DNA of 64,000 bases from Lactiplantibacillus modestisalitolerans. Lineage in GTDB: Bacteria > Bacillota > Bacilli > Lactobacillales > Lactobacillaceae. The DNA lies in NCBI RefSeq assembly GCF_005405425.1, contig NZ_BJEA01000001.1, positions 124,001 to 188,000 on the forward strand, given 5' to 3'. A program made the position numbers and the translations under genes. The notes below the pieces were generated by a model that was given only the letters and a program-made list of their open reading frames with translations, searched no databases and was not told the origin of the DNA. Positions 51,185 through 60,011 of the stretch are shown in pieces (positions within the stretch are counted from its first letter, which is position 1; every line of letters starts with the position of its first letter).

Positions 51185-52111
51185 CTATTCTGAAAAGATC
51201 ATGTTATCGACAGTAATCGTGTTCGTGTCACCCTTTTGTGCGGCGTTTTGTAATTGTTCCGCATAAAGTACGAAGGTGTTCGAAGATTCAGTCGCACCAG
51301 TGACAACGTCAACCTTAGCAGGGTCACTGTTCTTAACCAATGACTTGTTCAAAGCTGGTTGGTAAGCCTTCGGGTTCGTCTTAGCAACCTTCTTCATTTG
51401 CTTGTTGTAGTCAGTGTCGTCAACCTTGGACTTGCCGTCCTTGTTAACGTTATCATAGTTAGATTCGGTAATCTTACCGTCCTTAACCGTGATCGCAAAG
51501 GTAACTTTATAGTTGTGTGAGTAGTTCTTTTCTTCCAACTTGTAAGTCCCGTCTTGCATCTTGGCACCGTTGTCAATCTTGATGGTGTCCGTCTTACCCG
51601 CTTGGGCAGCTTGAACTAATTGTTGGGTGTAGTTTTGGAACGTCTTGGAAGATTCGGTTGCCCCCGAGACAACGTCAATCGCACCAACGTTACCAGTAGC
51701 AACCTTGGAAGAAGTCAAGGACTTGTTCAACTTAGGAATATAAGCCTTCGGGTTCGTCCCAGAAACCTTCTTCATTTGCTTGTTGTAATCAGTGTCGTCA
51801 ACCTTGGACTTGCCGTCCTTATTAACTTGGTCGTAAGTTGAGCTCGTAATCTTACCATCCTTGTTGACGGTAATACTCATCTTAACCTTGTAACCGTGTG
51901 AGTAGTTTTGTTCTTCGAGCTTATAAGTACCCGCTTTCATTTTGCTGCCCGCGGTTAATTTGGCAACCTTAGTTGTCTTCGCTGAGCTGGAAGATGATGA
52001 ACTCTTCTTTGATGATGAGCTAGAACTTGATGAACTGCTTCCACAACCTGCTAACGCTAATGCTGAAATTGCAACGACTGAAGCACTACTTAAAACTGCT
52101 TTAAGCTTCAT
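51185..52111 (-). CDS. pplA: PplA: extracellular FMN-binding lipoprotein with two flavinylation domains
   Basis: 308 aa. Signal peptide with lipobox LAGC, a Ser/Lys low-complexity linker (about residues 24-46), then two FMN-binding domains (about 48-170 and 178-305). Each carries an ApbE acceptor motif: SGATESS and TGATESS, with FMN joined to the Thr. It carries electrons from the membrane to extracellular acceptors in flavin-based extracellular electron transfer, as shown for Listeria and Lactiplantibacillus. ATG at 52111 with AGGAG upstream. Divergent from ndh2. Confidence 0.93.
   Translation of the reverse strand: MKLKAVLSSASVVAISALALAGCGSSSSSSSSSSKKSSSSSSSAKTTKVAKLTAGSKMKAGTYKLEEQNYSHGYKVKMSITVNKDGKITSSTYDQVNKDGKSKVDDTDYNKQMKKVSGTNPKAYIPKLNKSLTSSKVATGNVGAIDVVSGATESSKTFQNYTQQLVQAAQAGKTDTIKIDNGAKMQDGTYKLEEKNYSHNYKVTFAITVKDGKITESNYDNVNKDGKSKVDDTDYNKQMKKVAKTNPKAYQPALNKSLVKNSDPAKVDVVTGATESSNTFVLYAEQLQNAAQKGDTNTITVDNMIFSE
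51364..51826 (-). repeat. Intragenic direct repeat within pplA
   Basis: Segments 51364-51448 and 51742-51826 are each 85 bases, 378 bases (126 codons) apart, and identical at about 80 positions. They encode the repeated stretch with VDDTDYNKQMKK and NPKAY in the two FMN-binding domains. Confidence 0.85.
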
Positions 52112-52313
52112 AATATCCCACTCCTAACCTTTTTGTATGAAAATTCACATTTATCTTAACGTTTAAATTGCAAATAGTCAATCCTATTCCGGAAAAATAA
52201 TTACAAAAATGATGATTACACCGTGTATGATAGCGTTTTTACTACTGTAAAACGGTTCCTAGAATTTAAAACCAAATTAATGTGATATATTATGCATTCT
52301 TCCCAATAACTCA

Positions 52314-52342
52314 TAGACAACCGCTTACATTATCGTTATAAT
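52314..52342 (+). promoter_or_regulatory. ndh2 promoter
   Basis: TAGACA and TATAAT separated by 17 bases, about 50 bases before the ndh2 start. CGCTTACA, half of a cre site, lies in the spacer just downstream of the -35 box. Confidence 0.65.
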
Positions 52343-52393
52343 TGTTAGTGGAATTATTATTTATTAACTATTATTTAAGGGAGTTGTTACGCA

Positions 52394-54292
52394 ATGGCAA
52401 AGAAAAATATTGTCGTTGTCGGTGCGGGGTTTGCCGGTGTATACGCGACCAAGAAACTGTCCAGACACTTTAAAAAGAATCCGGACGTTGAAATCACGTT
52501 AATCGATCGGCATTCATACTTCACGTACATGACCGAATTACATGAAGTGGCCACTGAACGGGTGGAACCAGAGCATGTTCAATATGACTTGCAACGGTTG
52601 TTCGCACGGCGCAAAAATGTTCGGCTCGTTACGGACACGGTAAAAACGATTGATAAGGACAAACAGGCCGTTGTTACGGAACACGGTAGTTATCAATACG
52701 ACCAACTACTAATCTGTGTCGGTGGGGAATCCAATGACTTTGGAACTCCCGGCGTTAAGGAACACGGATTTGAACTCTGGTCCTTCGAACAAGCCATGGC
52801 TTTACGAGCTCACATCTCAGCAATTATTCGTAAGGGGGCCGCTGAACTCGACCCCGCTAAGCGTAAAGCAATGTTAACGCTAACCGTCTGTGGGTCCGGG
52901 TTTACCGGTTCCGAACTGGTCGGTGAATTGATTGAATACCGCGACGTCTTAGCCCGGGATAACAAGTTAGACCCGAGTGAAATTACCCTTCAATTAGTTG
53001 AAGCGGCACCAACAATTATTAATATGTTGAACCGCACCCAGGCGGGTAAAGCGGAGAAATATATGAAGAAACACGGCGTCGAGATCATGACCAACTCGAT
53101 GATTACCGAAGTTGCTGAAGACCACGTTAACTTGAAAGATAAGGACCCGATTCCAACTTACACGTTAATTTGGACCGCCGGTGTGCGGGCTAACAGCGTG
53201 GTTAAGAACTTCGGCATGGAAACTAATCCACGGGGTGGCCGGTTAGTCGCTAACCAATTCATGCAAGCTAAGGATCATGACAACATCTTCTTAGCCGGCG
53301 ACTCAACGAGTTACCAAGAACCGGATCAACCACGGCCAGTGCCTCAAATCGTTCAAGGTGCCGAAGAAACTGCTGGGAAAGCGGTTGAAGGGATTATTAA
53401 GAACATTGATGGTACGACTAAGGAAATCAAGCCATTCAAAGGGGCGTACCAAGCTTCCGTTGACTCGATTGGTTCCAAGTACGCGGTTGCGCAAGTTTTG
53501 GACAACTGGAACGTTTCCGGTTTCATCGCGGTACTCTTAAAGCACGCCATCAACTGGTTGTACTACGTGACGATTTTCTCCGGCTACTACTTATTCCAGT
53601 ACTTCATCCGCGAATTCTTCCGGACCCGCAACAACCGGAACGTCTTCCGGGGCTGGACTTCTCGGCTCGGGAACGTTCTCTGGAGCGTGCCACTCCGGTT
53701 CTTCTACGGTGCAATGTGGCTGTGGGACTGCTGGACGAAAGTTCAAGGCGACGGTTCCTGGTTTACTGACAAGTTGCGCTTACCATTCAGTTGGATTCAA
53801 GTTGCAACGACCAGTGGTGCAAGTTCAGCTGCTTCTGCCGCAACCAGCGGCGCTTCCGAAGCGGCGACGACTTCCGCCAAGGGGGTCTTCAGTTTATCGT
53901 ACATGTACGGTCAAGATCCGCTAATGGTCTTTGAAAAGAGCCCCGACTGGTTCCAGTCAATGACGAAGCTCATGATTCCCGATTTGCAAATGGCCCTCTT
54001 CTTCCAGAAGTTTATGACCTGTGTTGAAATCGTCATCGCCCTTTGCATCTTCTTCGGACTCTTCAGTTGGTTAGCTAACGCAATCACGATTGGCTTGGTC
54101 GTTGTCTTCTGCTTATCCGGGATGTTCTACTGGGTTAACCTTTGGATGGTCTTCGCGGCCCTCGCCCTCATGAACGGTTCCGGCCGGACATTTGGGTTGG
54201 ACTACTGGGTTGTTCCGTGGATGCAAAAGCACTTCGGACACTGGTGGTACGGTAACGTTCGTTCCCATTACGATGCTGTTAAAACCCGCTAG
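52394..54292 (+). CDS. ndh2: Type II NADH dehydrogenase with C-terminal membrane domain (Ndh2, EET type)
   Basis: 632 aa, about 230 longer than ordinary NDH-2. Residues 1-370 are the flavoprotein: FAD motif VVGAGFAGVYATKKL, NADH motif VCGSGFTGSELVGEL, and FLAGDSTSYQ, VPQIVQGAEETA near the quinone site. The remainder holds four to five membrane helices with an Ala/Ser/Thr-rich insertion near residues 475-500. This C-terminal extension is the hallmark of the enzyme that feeds the extracellular electron transfer quinone pool. ATG at 52394 follows AAGGGAG. Monocistronic unless RNA polymerase passes the downstream hairpin. Confidence 0.93.
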   Translation: MAKKNIVVVGAGFAGVYATKKLSRHFKKNPDVEITLIDRHSYFTYMTELHEVATERVEPEHVQYDLQRLFARRKNVRLVTDTVKTIDKDKQAVVTEHGSYQYDQLLICVGGESNDFGTPGVKEHGFELWSFEQAMALRAHISAIIRKGAAELDPAKRKAMLTLTVCGSGFTGSELVGELIEYRDVLARDNKLDPSEITLQLVEAAPTIINMLNRTQAGKAEKYMKKHGVEIMTNSMITEVAEDHVNLKDKDPIPTYTLIWTAGVRANSVVKNFGMETNPRGGRLVANQFMQAKDHDNIFLAGDSTSYQEPDQPRPVPQIVQGAEETAGKAVEGIIKNIDGTTKEIKPFKGAYQASVDSIGSKYAVAQVLDNWNVSGFIAVLLKHAINWLYYVTIFSGYYLFQYFIREFFRTRNNRNVFRGWTSRLGNVLWSVPLRFFYGAMWLWDCWTKVQGDGSWFTDKLRLPFSWIQVATTSGASSAASAATSGASEAATTSAKGVFSLSYMYGQDPLMVFEKSPDWFQSMTKLMIPDLQMALFFQKFMTCVEIVIALCIFFGLFSWLANAITIGLVVVFCLSGMFYWVNLWMVFAALALMNGSGRTFGLDYWVVPWMQKHFGHWWYGNVRSHYDAVKTR

Positions 54293-54322
54293 TTGCGTTA
54301 TAATTAATTGAATAGTTTCCCG

Positions 54323-54362
54323 ATGGTTCAAGGGTTGCTTTTTCTCCCTTGAACCATTTTTA
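54323..54362 (+). terminator. Terminator between ndh2 and eetA
   Basis: Perfect 12-base stem (54323-54334 with 54346-54357) and TTTTTA. The eetA ribosome site begins only 11 bases later, so eetAB-dmkB must rely on read-through unless a promoter lies inside ndh2. Confidence 0.85.
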
Positions 54363-54389
54363 TGTCGCTATTAAAGGAGGGCCATAACG

Positions 54390-54884
54390 ATGAAAAGACT
54401 ACGGGCCATGGTCCGAATGCTGAAACGCTACGGTAACATGATTCGGCCATTCGATATCATTATTATTATTGCCTTAATTATTTTATCGTTTACCCCACTG
54501 GCAGTATTTTCGTACCAGCAAAAGCAACAGGCCGAACACGCGGCCCTAGTGGCTAAGCGCAAAGCGCAAAAAAGACGCCAACCGCAGTACACGGCAGTCG
54601 TGTCCCACGATGGTAAGGTGTTGAAACGGGTCAATATCACCCGCTTAACCACGACAAAGCACTACACTTATCAAGACGCGGATGGTCATTCGAACACCGT
54701 CACGTTTAAACCCAAGCGGGTCGCCATTACTAAAGCTAACTGTGGTGACCAGGTTTGCGTTCGACGCGGTTGGATCCATAAACCTGGACAGACCATCGTT
54801 TGCCTGCCACACAAAGTGCTCGTGCAGATTAAATCTAATACTGGTCACGTTAAATCTGGTGGGAACGGTCTGGTTACGGAGTAA
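54390..54884 (+). CDS. eetA: EetA: NusG domain II-like membrane-anchored protein
   Basis: 164 aa. A basic N-terminus and one membrane helix at about residues 22-42 precede an extracytoplasmic NusG-II-like domain with three cysteines in the order CGDQVC ... IVCLPHKV. Found with EetB in Gram-positive extracellular electron transfer loci; it is thought to pass electrons from reduced quinone to PplA. ATG at 54390 has AAAGGAGG nine bases upstream. Confidence 0.88.
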   Translation: MKRLRAMVRMLKRYGNMIRPFDIIIIIALIILSFTPLAVFSYQQKQQAEHAALVAKRKAQKRRQPQYTAVVSHDGKVLKRVNITRLTTTKHYTYQDADGHSNTVTFKPKRVAITKANCGDQVCVRRGWIHKPGQTIVCLPHKVLVQIKSNTGHVKSGGNGLVTE

Positions 54885-54889
54885 AACCA

Positions 54890-55459
54890 TTGAATAATTC
54901 ATTTGAACAATCAAATAAAACTCATCGCAATATCTACATTGCCCTCCTCGTTGCGCAAGGCGTCATTATCGGAATTTTAGAACGCATGATTCCCTTTCCG
55001 TTTGCCTTTGCGCCCGGAGCCAAGTTGGGACTAGCTAACCTGATTACCATTGTCGCCATCTTCACCCTGTCGTTTCGCGACGTCATCACGCTGACCTGGT
55101 TGCGGTTAATTCTAACCGCCCTCCTCGGTGGAACGCTATCAACGTTTATGTACAGCTTTGGGGGCGCGTTTCTGAGTTTGTTTAGCATGTTGCTTGTCAA
55201 ACAGCTTGGACCTAAACGGGTTAGCATCATCGGCATTTCCGCAACCGGGGGCGTCATGCACAACGTTGGCCAATTACTCGTTGCAAGCCTGGTCGCCCAA
55301 ACCTGGACGGTTATGCTCTACTTACCGGTTCTCTCGATCATTGGGATTGCGGCCGGGATTGCACTCGGGATTGCCGCTAACTATCTCTTTACGCACGTCA
55401 CCACTTTACGGTACCTGCGTTTTAACCACGAACAACACTCAAGACAAACAAAGGAGTAA
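54890..55459 (+). CDS. eetB: EetB: Gx transporter-like membrane protein
   Basis: 189 aa with five to six membrane helices, of the Gx transporter / heptaprenyl-diphosphate-synthase-component-I family. LLVAQGVIIGILERMIPFPFAFAPGAKLGLANLITIVAI is diagnostic. Partner of EetA in electron export. TTG start at 54890 with GGAG eight bases upstream, five bases after eetA; seven bases before dmkB. Confidence 0.88.
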   Translation: MNNSFEQSNKTHRNIYIALLVAQGVIIGILERMIPFPFAFAPGAKLGLANLITIVAIFTLSFRDVITLTWLRLILTALLGGTLSTFMYSFGGAFLSLFSMLLVKQLGPKRVSIIGISATGGVMHNVGQLLVASLVAQTWTVMLYLPVLSIIGIAAGIALGIAANYLFTHVTTLRYLRFNHEQHSRQTKE

Positions 55460-55466
55460 CGTTTTT

Positions 55467-56459
55467 ATGCAATCGGCAACTAAATTACATCCAATTTGGC
55501 ACGATTATCCGGCGTTACAACCGGAACTGCAGCAAGTGATGCAGCTAATGACGCACAACATCCATCTCGATGATAGCGCCATCAACGATGCCATTCTGGA
55601 AATGATTCATGGAGGTGGTAAACTACTCCGGCCCGCTTACTGCCTCTTATTCTCACAATTTAAGACGACGGACCGGCAACGGATGATCGCATTGGCGGCA
55701 GCGCTGGAGACGTTGCATACCGCCACGCTGATTCATGACGATATCATTGACGACGCTGCCATGCGCCGCCACCACGCTAGCATTCAACAGCGCTTTGGTA
55801 AGGATATTGCCGTTTACGCGGGCGATTACCTATTTGTCGTCGTCTTTAAGATCTTATCGCATTATTCTAGTAGCTTTAAAAGTATTCAACTTAATTCCGT
55901 TAATATGGAAAAAATTCTGATTGGTGAAGTCCAACAAAAGGACCGGCACTACCGAATTGACATTACGATGGATCAGTACCTCGAACAGATCCAAGGTAAG
56001 ACGGCCGAACTCTTTGCACTCAGTTGCTTTTTGGGCGCCTACGAATCCGGCCAAAGCGCGCGCTTTTCTGAGCGGGCTCGCAAAGCCGGCTTAGCAATTG
56101 GGATGGCTTTCCAAATTTTGGATGATATTCTGGACTACCGCGAAGATGCTACGCAGCTTGGTAAACCAATCCTCGAGGACGTTGCTGAGGGCGTCTATAC
56201 GTCGCCGTTAATCTTTGCCTTACAAACGGACGCCCGGCGCGAATTACTACCGCTAATGCGCCTCCAAGGGGCAATTACGCCGGAACAACGGCAACAAGTT
56301 CAGCAGTTAGTTATTCAAGCTGGCGGGGTGACGCGCGCTCAGCGCTTAGCCACTGAATATACGGAAACGGCCTTGCAGCACTTACGCAAGTTGCCCGCCG
56401 ATTCCGCCAAGGATGATTTGATTCACTTAACTACCCAGTTACTACGACGTCACAACTAA
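55467..56459 (+). CDS. dmkB: Polyprenyl diphosphate synthase of the EET locus
   Basis: 330 aa trans-prenyl synthase. Aspartate-rich motifs DDIID (TLIHDDIIDDAAMRR) and DDILD; GGGKLLRPAYC binds IPP. Ala at the fifth position before the first motif fits a long-chain product for demethylmenaquinone. ATG at 55467 follows AAAGGAG; the long ORF starting at 55194 overlaps eetB and is rejected. Paralogue of the synthase beside menA at 13120-14097. Confidence 0.9.
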   Translation: MQSATKLHPIWHDYPALQPELQQVMQLMTHNIHLDDSAINDAILEMIHGGGKLLRPAYCLLFSQFKTTDRQRMIALAAALETLHTATLIHDDIIDDAAMRRHHASIQQRFGKDIAVYAGDYLFVVVFKILSHYSSSFKSIQLNSVNMEKILIGEVQQKDRHYRIDITMDQYLEQIQGKTAELFALSCFLGAYESGQSARFSERARKAGLAIGMAFQILDDILDYREDATQLGKPILEDVAEGVYTSPLIFALQTDARRELLPLMRLQGAITPEQRQQVQQLVIQAGGVTRAQRLATEYTETALQHLRKLPADSAKDDLIHLTTQLLRRHN

Positions 56460-56466
56460 ACTAAAT

Positions 56467-56510
56467 AAAGCTCCCGTAACGACAACTTGCCGCTGCGGGA
56501 GCTTTCGCTT
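56467..56510. terminator. Bidirectional terminator after dmkB
   Basis: Perfect ten-base stem AAAGCTCCCG/CGGGAGCTTT (56467-56476 with 56496-56505) with a 19-base loop. It lies between convergent dmkB and the cupin gene and can serve both. Confidence 0.82.
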
Positions 56511-56518
56511 CTATTCGT

Positions 56519-56827
56519 CTACTTCAATCCAGCTGGTTTAACGGCTGGTACGAGGGCCGACTTAACGACCATTAATTCGCTATCCTCAAGTGCATAGAGC
56601 GCGTGAGCCTCGTCTGGTTGCATGCGAACGACTTTACCTGGATAGATTTCCTGATCAAAATCCGCCCCGGTAAACTGAATCCGACCCCGGACGGGAACGA
56701 CGACGACCGTGTACGGGACGTGGTGACTGGCCAATCGCTGTCCACGTGCTAACACTAAGTTAGTAATGGTTTGATTACTCGCTTGGAAAATATGCCCGGT
56801 TGTTCCGGTTCCTTGATATAATTGCAT
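56519..56827 (-). CDS. Cupin-domain protein
   Basis: 102 aa single-domain cupin. The expected first cupin motif region is VLARGQRLASHHVPYTVVVVPVRGRIQF, with His-His as possible metal ligands, and the second is VVRMQPDEAHALYALEDSELMVV. Function unknown; single cupins include metal-dependent enzymes and small-molecule sensors. ATG at 56827 with GAAAGGG nine bases upstream. Has its own promoter and a perfect cre site. Confidence 0.8.
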   Translation of the reverse strand: MQLYQGTGTTGHIFQASNQTITNLVLARGQRLASHHVPYTVVVVPVRGRIQFTGADFDQEIYPGKVVRMQPDEAHALYALEDSELMVVKSALVPAVKPAGLK

Positions 56828-56848
56828 GGCTCAACACCCTTTCGTCAA

Positions 56849-56896
56849 TGTAATCGCTAACAACTTCAATATACGAGAAGATTTTAATTTACGCAA
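56849..56896 (-). promoter_or_regulatory. Promoter and cre site of the cupin gene
   Basis: On the minus strand TTGCGT (56891-56896) and TATATT (56868-56873) are 17 bases apart. TGTTAGCGATTACA (56849-56862) fits the cre consensus at every position and covers the expected transcription start. Confidence 0.65.
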
Positions 56897-57012
56897 CTTT
56901 AGCTAGAAAGCGATTAAACCGCTTACAATTAGATTGCCTACGGGCCCCTTCATGAACGGTCAACTTTACGGAACTCCCCGATAGCTTCGGAATGTTGATC
57001 GTAAACGCGCGC
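56897..57012. other. Spacer between the cupin promoter and the ribosomal terminator
   Basis: Contains a further CGCTTACA half-site near 56931 and a small GTCAAC/GTTGAT dyad. No ORF. Confidence 0.4.
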
Positions 57013-57064
57013 AAAAAAGTCGGGAATGACCGCAACGTAGTGTTGGGGGCCATTCCCGACTTTT
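57013..57064 (-). terminator. Terminator of the ribosomal protein operon
   Basis: Perfect 14-base stem (57015-57028 with 57051-57064) with a 22-base loop and six T on the minus strand, about 155 bases past the rplQ stop. Confidence 0.85.
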
Positions 57065-57219
57065 AGTCAGCTTTTTCGCCAAAAAAAATCACTTGGATTA
57101 AGATATGCCATCTATGTTTACCATAAATGACTTCCGAACTAGACTGAGCTATTGCAAGCAATAACCACCATCGTAGCGTCCGTCAATCATCAATCCCAGT
57201 GATCCGTAAAACAATTTAG

Positions 57220-57603
57220 TTAGTCAACGAGTTCCAAGACAACCATTTGTGCACCGTCACCACGGCGAGGCATAGTCTTGTAAATTCGTGTGTAACCACC
57301 ATTGCGGTCAGCGTATTGAGGACCTAAGTCACTAAATAGCTTTTGCAAAGCGGTTTGTACAGCCACGTTGTCGCCATCTTCTTTAACATCGGCAACGACG
57401 TCACGCATGAAAGTAGCAGCTTGACGACGGGCGCTTAAATCGCCCTTCTTTGCCAACGTGATCATTTGGTCAGCGGTTGAGCGAACTTCCTTAGCACGTG
57501 CTTCGGTCGTTTCGATCTTACCGTTAACGATCAATGAAGTCGTTAAATCACGAAGTAAGGCACGACGTTGTGAACTAGTACGTTGTAATTTACGGTAACT
57601 CAT
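57220..57603 (-). CDS. rplQ: 50S ribosomal protein L17 (bL17)
   Basis: 127 aa, full length, with [23 protein letters not shown] at the start and [19 protein letters not shown] near the end. Last gene of the operon, 21 bases after rpoA. Confidence 0.98.
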   Translation of the reverse strand: MSYRKLQRTSSQRRALLRDLTTSLIVNGKIETTEARAKEVRSTADQMITLAKKGDLSARRQAATFMRDVVADVKEDGDNVAVQTALQKLFSDLGPQYADRNGGYTRIYKTMPRRGDGAQMVVLELVD

Positions 57604-57624
57604 GAACGGATATCCTCCCTTGTA

Positions 57625-58569
57625 TTAGTCTTCTTTGCGTAATGATAACCCGAGGTCAGCTAATTTTGCTTTAACTTCTTCGAGTGACTTGCGTCCAAGG
57701 TTGCGAACCTTCATCATATCAGCTTCAGTTTTGTTAGTTAACTCTTGAACCGTGTTGATACCAGCACGCTTCAAACAATTATATGAACGAACCGATAAGT
57801 CTAACTCTTCGATCGTCATTTCTAACATTTTTTCCTTATGCGTTTCTTCCTTCTCAACCATCACGTCAGTGTTCTTAGCTTCATCGGTGAGATTGACGAA
57901 GATTGAAAGGTGATCAGTCAGGATTTTGGCTGACAAACTAATGGCTTCACTTGGCGTGATTGAACCATTTGTCCAAACGTCTAAGGTCAACTTATCAAAA
58001 TCATCGCGTTGACCAACCCGGGTAGTTTCTACTTGGTAGTTAACCCGTTCAATTGGTGAATACAATGAATCGACAGCTAAAACGCCAATTGGCATATCAT
58101 CTTCACGATGTTTGTTATCCTCAGCGGAAACATAACCACGACCAGTATTAGCGGTCATACGCATATGGAAGTGTGCACCGTCTGCTACGGTACAAATTGG
58201 TAAATCTGGATTCAAGACTTCAACGTCTGCGTCGCCAATGATGTCACCGGCAGTAACGTTCGCAGGCCCCTTAACGTCGATTTCCAACGTCTTAGTTTCG
58301 TCTGAACTCAGCTTAAGAGCGATCTTCTTAACGTTCAAGATGATAGCCGTAACGTCTTCCGTTACGCCTTCAATCGTTGAAAATTCATGAAGAACCCCAT
58401 CAATTTGAATACTGGTAACAGCAGCGCCAGGTAAAGAAGAAAGAAGAATCCGACGAAGTGAATTCCCTAAAGTTGTACCATAACCACGTTCAAGTGGTTC
58501 TACAACAAACTTACCATAGTTGTCGTTTTCATCAATTTTATGAATGTTAGGTTTTTCAAATTCAATCAT
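57625..58569 (-). CDS. rpoA: DNA-directed RNA polymerase subunit alpha
   Basis: 314 aa, full length. N-terminal dimerisation domain with [24 protein letters not shown]; linker near residue 230; C-terminal domain with the DNA- and factor-binding helix region [17 protein letters not shown] and [12 protein letters not shown]. Confidence 0.98.
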   Translation of the reverse strand: MIEFEKPNIHKIDENDNYGKFVVEPLERGYGTTLGNSLRRILLSSLPGAAVTSIQIDGVLHEFSTIEGVTEDVTAIILNVKKIALKLSSDETKTLEIDVKGPANVTAGDIIGDADVEVLNPDLPICTVADGAHFHMRMTANTGRGYVSAEDNKHREDDMPIGVLAVDSLYSPIERVNYQVETTRVGQRDDFDKLTLDVWTNGSITPSEAISLSAKILTDHLSIFVNLTDEAKNTDVMVEKEETHKEKMLEMTIEELDLSVRSYNCLKRAGINTVQELTNKTEADMMKVRNLGRKSLEEVKAKLADLGLSLRKED

Positions 58570-58654
58570 TCTTATCTTTTACCCCTTTCAAAACGCGCGG
58601 TGTTTGGAGATGTGCGTACACAATGAAGTTTGCCCTCAAAATGAACGTCACAGA

Positions 58655-59044
58655 TTAAACACGACGGCGCTTCGGAGGACGAGAACCATTATGAGGAACT
58701 GGTGTAACATCGCGAATTGCACTAACTTCCAAACCAGTAGCTTGTAAAGCACGGATTGCAGCTTCACGACCTGAACCAGGACCCTTAACAGCGACTTCAA
58801 CAGTCTTCATGCCATGTTCCATTGATGCCTTAGCAGCAGCTTCTGCGGCCATTTGAGCAGCAAATGGAGTAGACTTACGTGAACCCTTGAAACCTAATGA
58901 ACCAGCTGATGACCATGCAACGGCGTTCCCTTGCATGTCAGTGATCATAACAAGCGTGTTGTTGAACGTTGAATGGATGTGAGCAACACCGGATTCAATG
59001 TTCTTTTTTACCCGACGACGACGGGTTGTCTTTCTAGTTGCCAT
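58655..59044 (-). CDS. rpsK: 30S ribosomal protein S11 (uS11)
   Basis: 129 aa. [30 protein letters not shown] and the C-terminal [17 protein letters not shown] are invariant S11 features. Ends 85 bases before rpoA, a slightly longer spacer than elsewhere in the operon. Confidence 0.98.
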   Translation of the reverse strand: MATRKTTRRRRVKKNIESGVAHIHSTFNNTLVMITDMQGNAVAWSSAGSLGFKGSRKSTPFAAQMAAEAAAKASMEHGMKTVEVAVKGPGSGREAAIRALQATGLEVSAIRDVTPVPHNGSRPPKRRRV

Positions 59045-59068
59045 AAAATTCGAAAACCTCCCTTATAA

Positions 59069-59434
59069 TTATTTTTTACGTCCAGCGATGCTGACCTTTT
59101 TACCCTTACGAGTACGTGCGTTGTTCTTCGTGTGTTGACCACGAACAGGCAACCCACGACGGTGACGCATCCCACGGTATGAACCGATTTCTTGCAATAA
59201 CTTGATGTTCATGCTGACTTCACGGCGTAAGTCACCTTCAGTCTTGTAACCGTCAACGACGGCACGGATCTTATCTTCTTGATCAGGAGTTAAGTCACGT
59301 ACACGAACGTCTTCAGAAACGCCTGCTTCTGCCAAAATCTTTTGTGCAGAAGTAGTACCGATACCGTAGATGTATGTTAAACCAATGACAATTCGCTTGT
59401 CACGTGGTAAGTCGATCCCTTCAATACGAGCCAT
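59069..59434 (-). CDS. rpsM: 30S ribosomal protein S13 (uS13)
   Basis: 121 aa. [25 protein letters not shown] at the start and [19 protein letters not shown] near the end are diagnostic. Between rpmJ and rpsK. Confidence 0.98.
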   Translation of the reverse strand: MARIEGIDLPRDKRIVIGLTYIYGIGTTSAQKILAEAGVSEDVRVRDLTPDQEDKIRAVVDGYKTEGDLRREVSMNIKLLQEIGSYRGMRHRRGLPVRGQHTKNNARTRKGKKVSIAGRKK

Positions 59435-59461
59435 TAATTGTTCACCTCCAACTTAATTAAA

Positions 59462-59581
59462 TTATTTACCTTGGCGCTGCTTATGCTTTGGGTTAGCAGA
59501 GCAGATAATCATCACGCGGCCTTTACGACGAATAACTTTGCAGTGTTCGCACATTGGCTTTACAGATGGTCTTACTTTCAT
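59462..59581 (-). CDS. rpmJ: 50S ribosomal protein L36 (bL36)
   Basis: 39 aa, [21 protein letters not shown] and on, zinc-ribbon type with C-2-C and a further Cys and His (ICSANPKH). ATG at 59581 with AGGAGG upstream; stop TAA at 59462-59464. Lies between infA and rpsM. Confidence 0.97.
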   Translation of the reverse strand: MKVRPSVKPMCEHCKVIRRKGRVMIICSANPKHKQRQGK

Positions 59582-59616
59582 GAATTTTACCTCCTATAAG
59601 GTACGAAGCGTCGGTC

Positions 59617-59835
59617 CTACTTGAAACGGTAGGTAATCCGGCCCTTAGTTAAATCATAAGGTGACATTTCGACTGTAACCTTGTCACCTGGCAGGATCCG
59701 AATGTAGTGCATTCGAATTTTACCGGAAACGTGTGCCAAGATTTCAGCGCCGTTTTCAAGTTCGACCTTAAACATTGCGTTGGGCAACGTTTCTTTAATG
59801 GTCCCTTGAATCTCGATGACGTCTTCCTTTGCCAA
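59617..59835 (-). CDS. infA: Translation initiation factor IF-1
   Basis: 72 aa S1/OB-fold protein, [21 protein letters not shown] to GRITYRFK, exactly the family length. GGAGGG precedes ATG 59835. A gap of 176 bases upstream separates it from adk; a separate promoter there is possible but no clear match was found. Confidence 0.97.
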   Translation of the reverse strand: MAKEDVIEIQGTIKETLPNAMFKVELENGAEILAHVSGKIRMHYIRILPGDKVTVEMSPYDLTKGRITYRFK

Positions 59836-60011
59836 CTATTGTCCCTCCTTATTATATGGTTACGTGTCGCCACGTTGTTGGTCCGCTTTTCGAACCAGTC
59901 ATTGTCTAATCATAATATTAAGAAAATATTAAACCAGTCAACGGCTAAACCTGAATAAGTTTATCACAACGGCATTTGAAAAGCAAACGCCATCCCTTCG
60001 GAGCACTAGCT

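Noticed and set aside
55194-55466. N-terminal extension of the dmkB frame
   Set aside because: It overlaps eetB in another frame. The true start at 55467 has a ribosome site and matches the family N-terminus.
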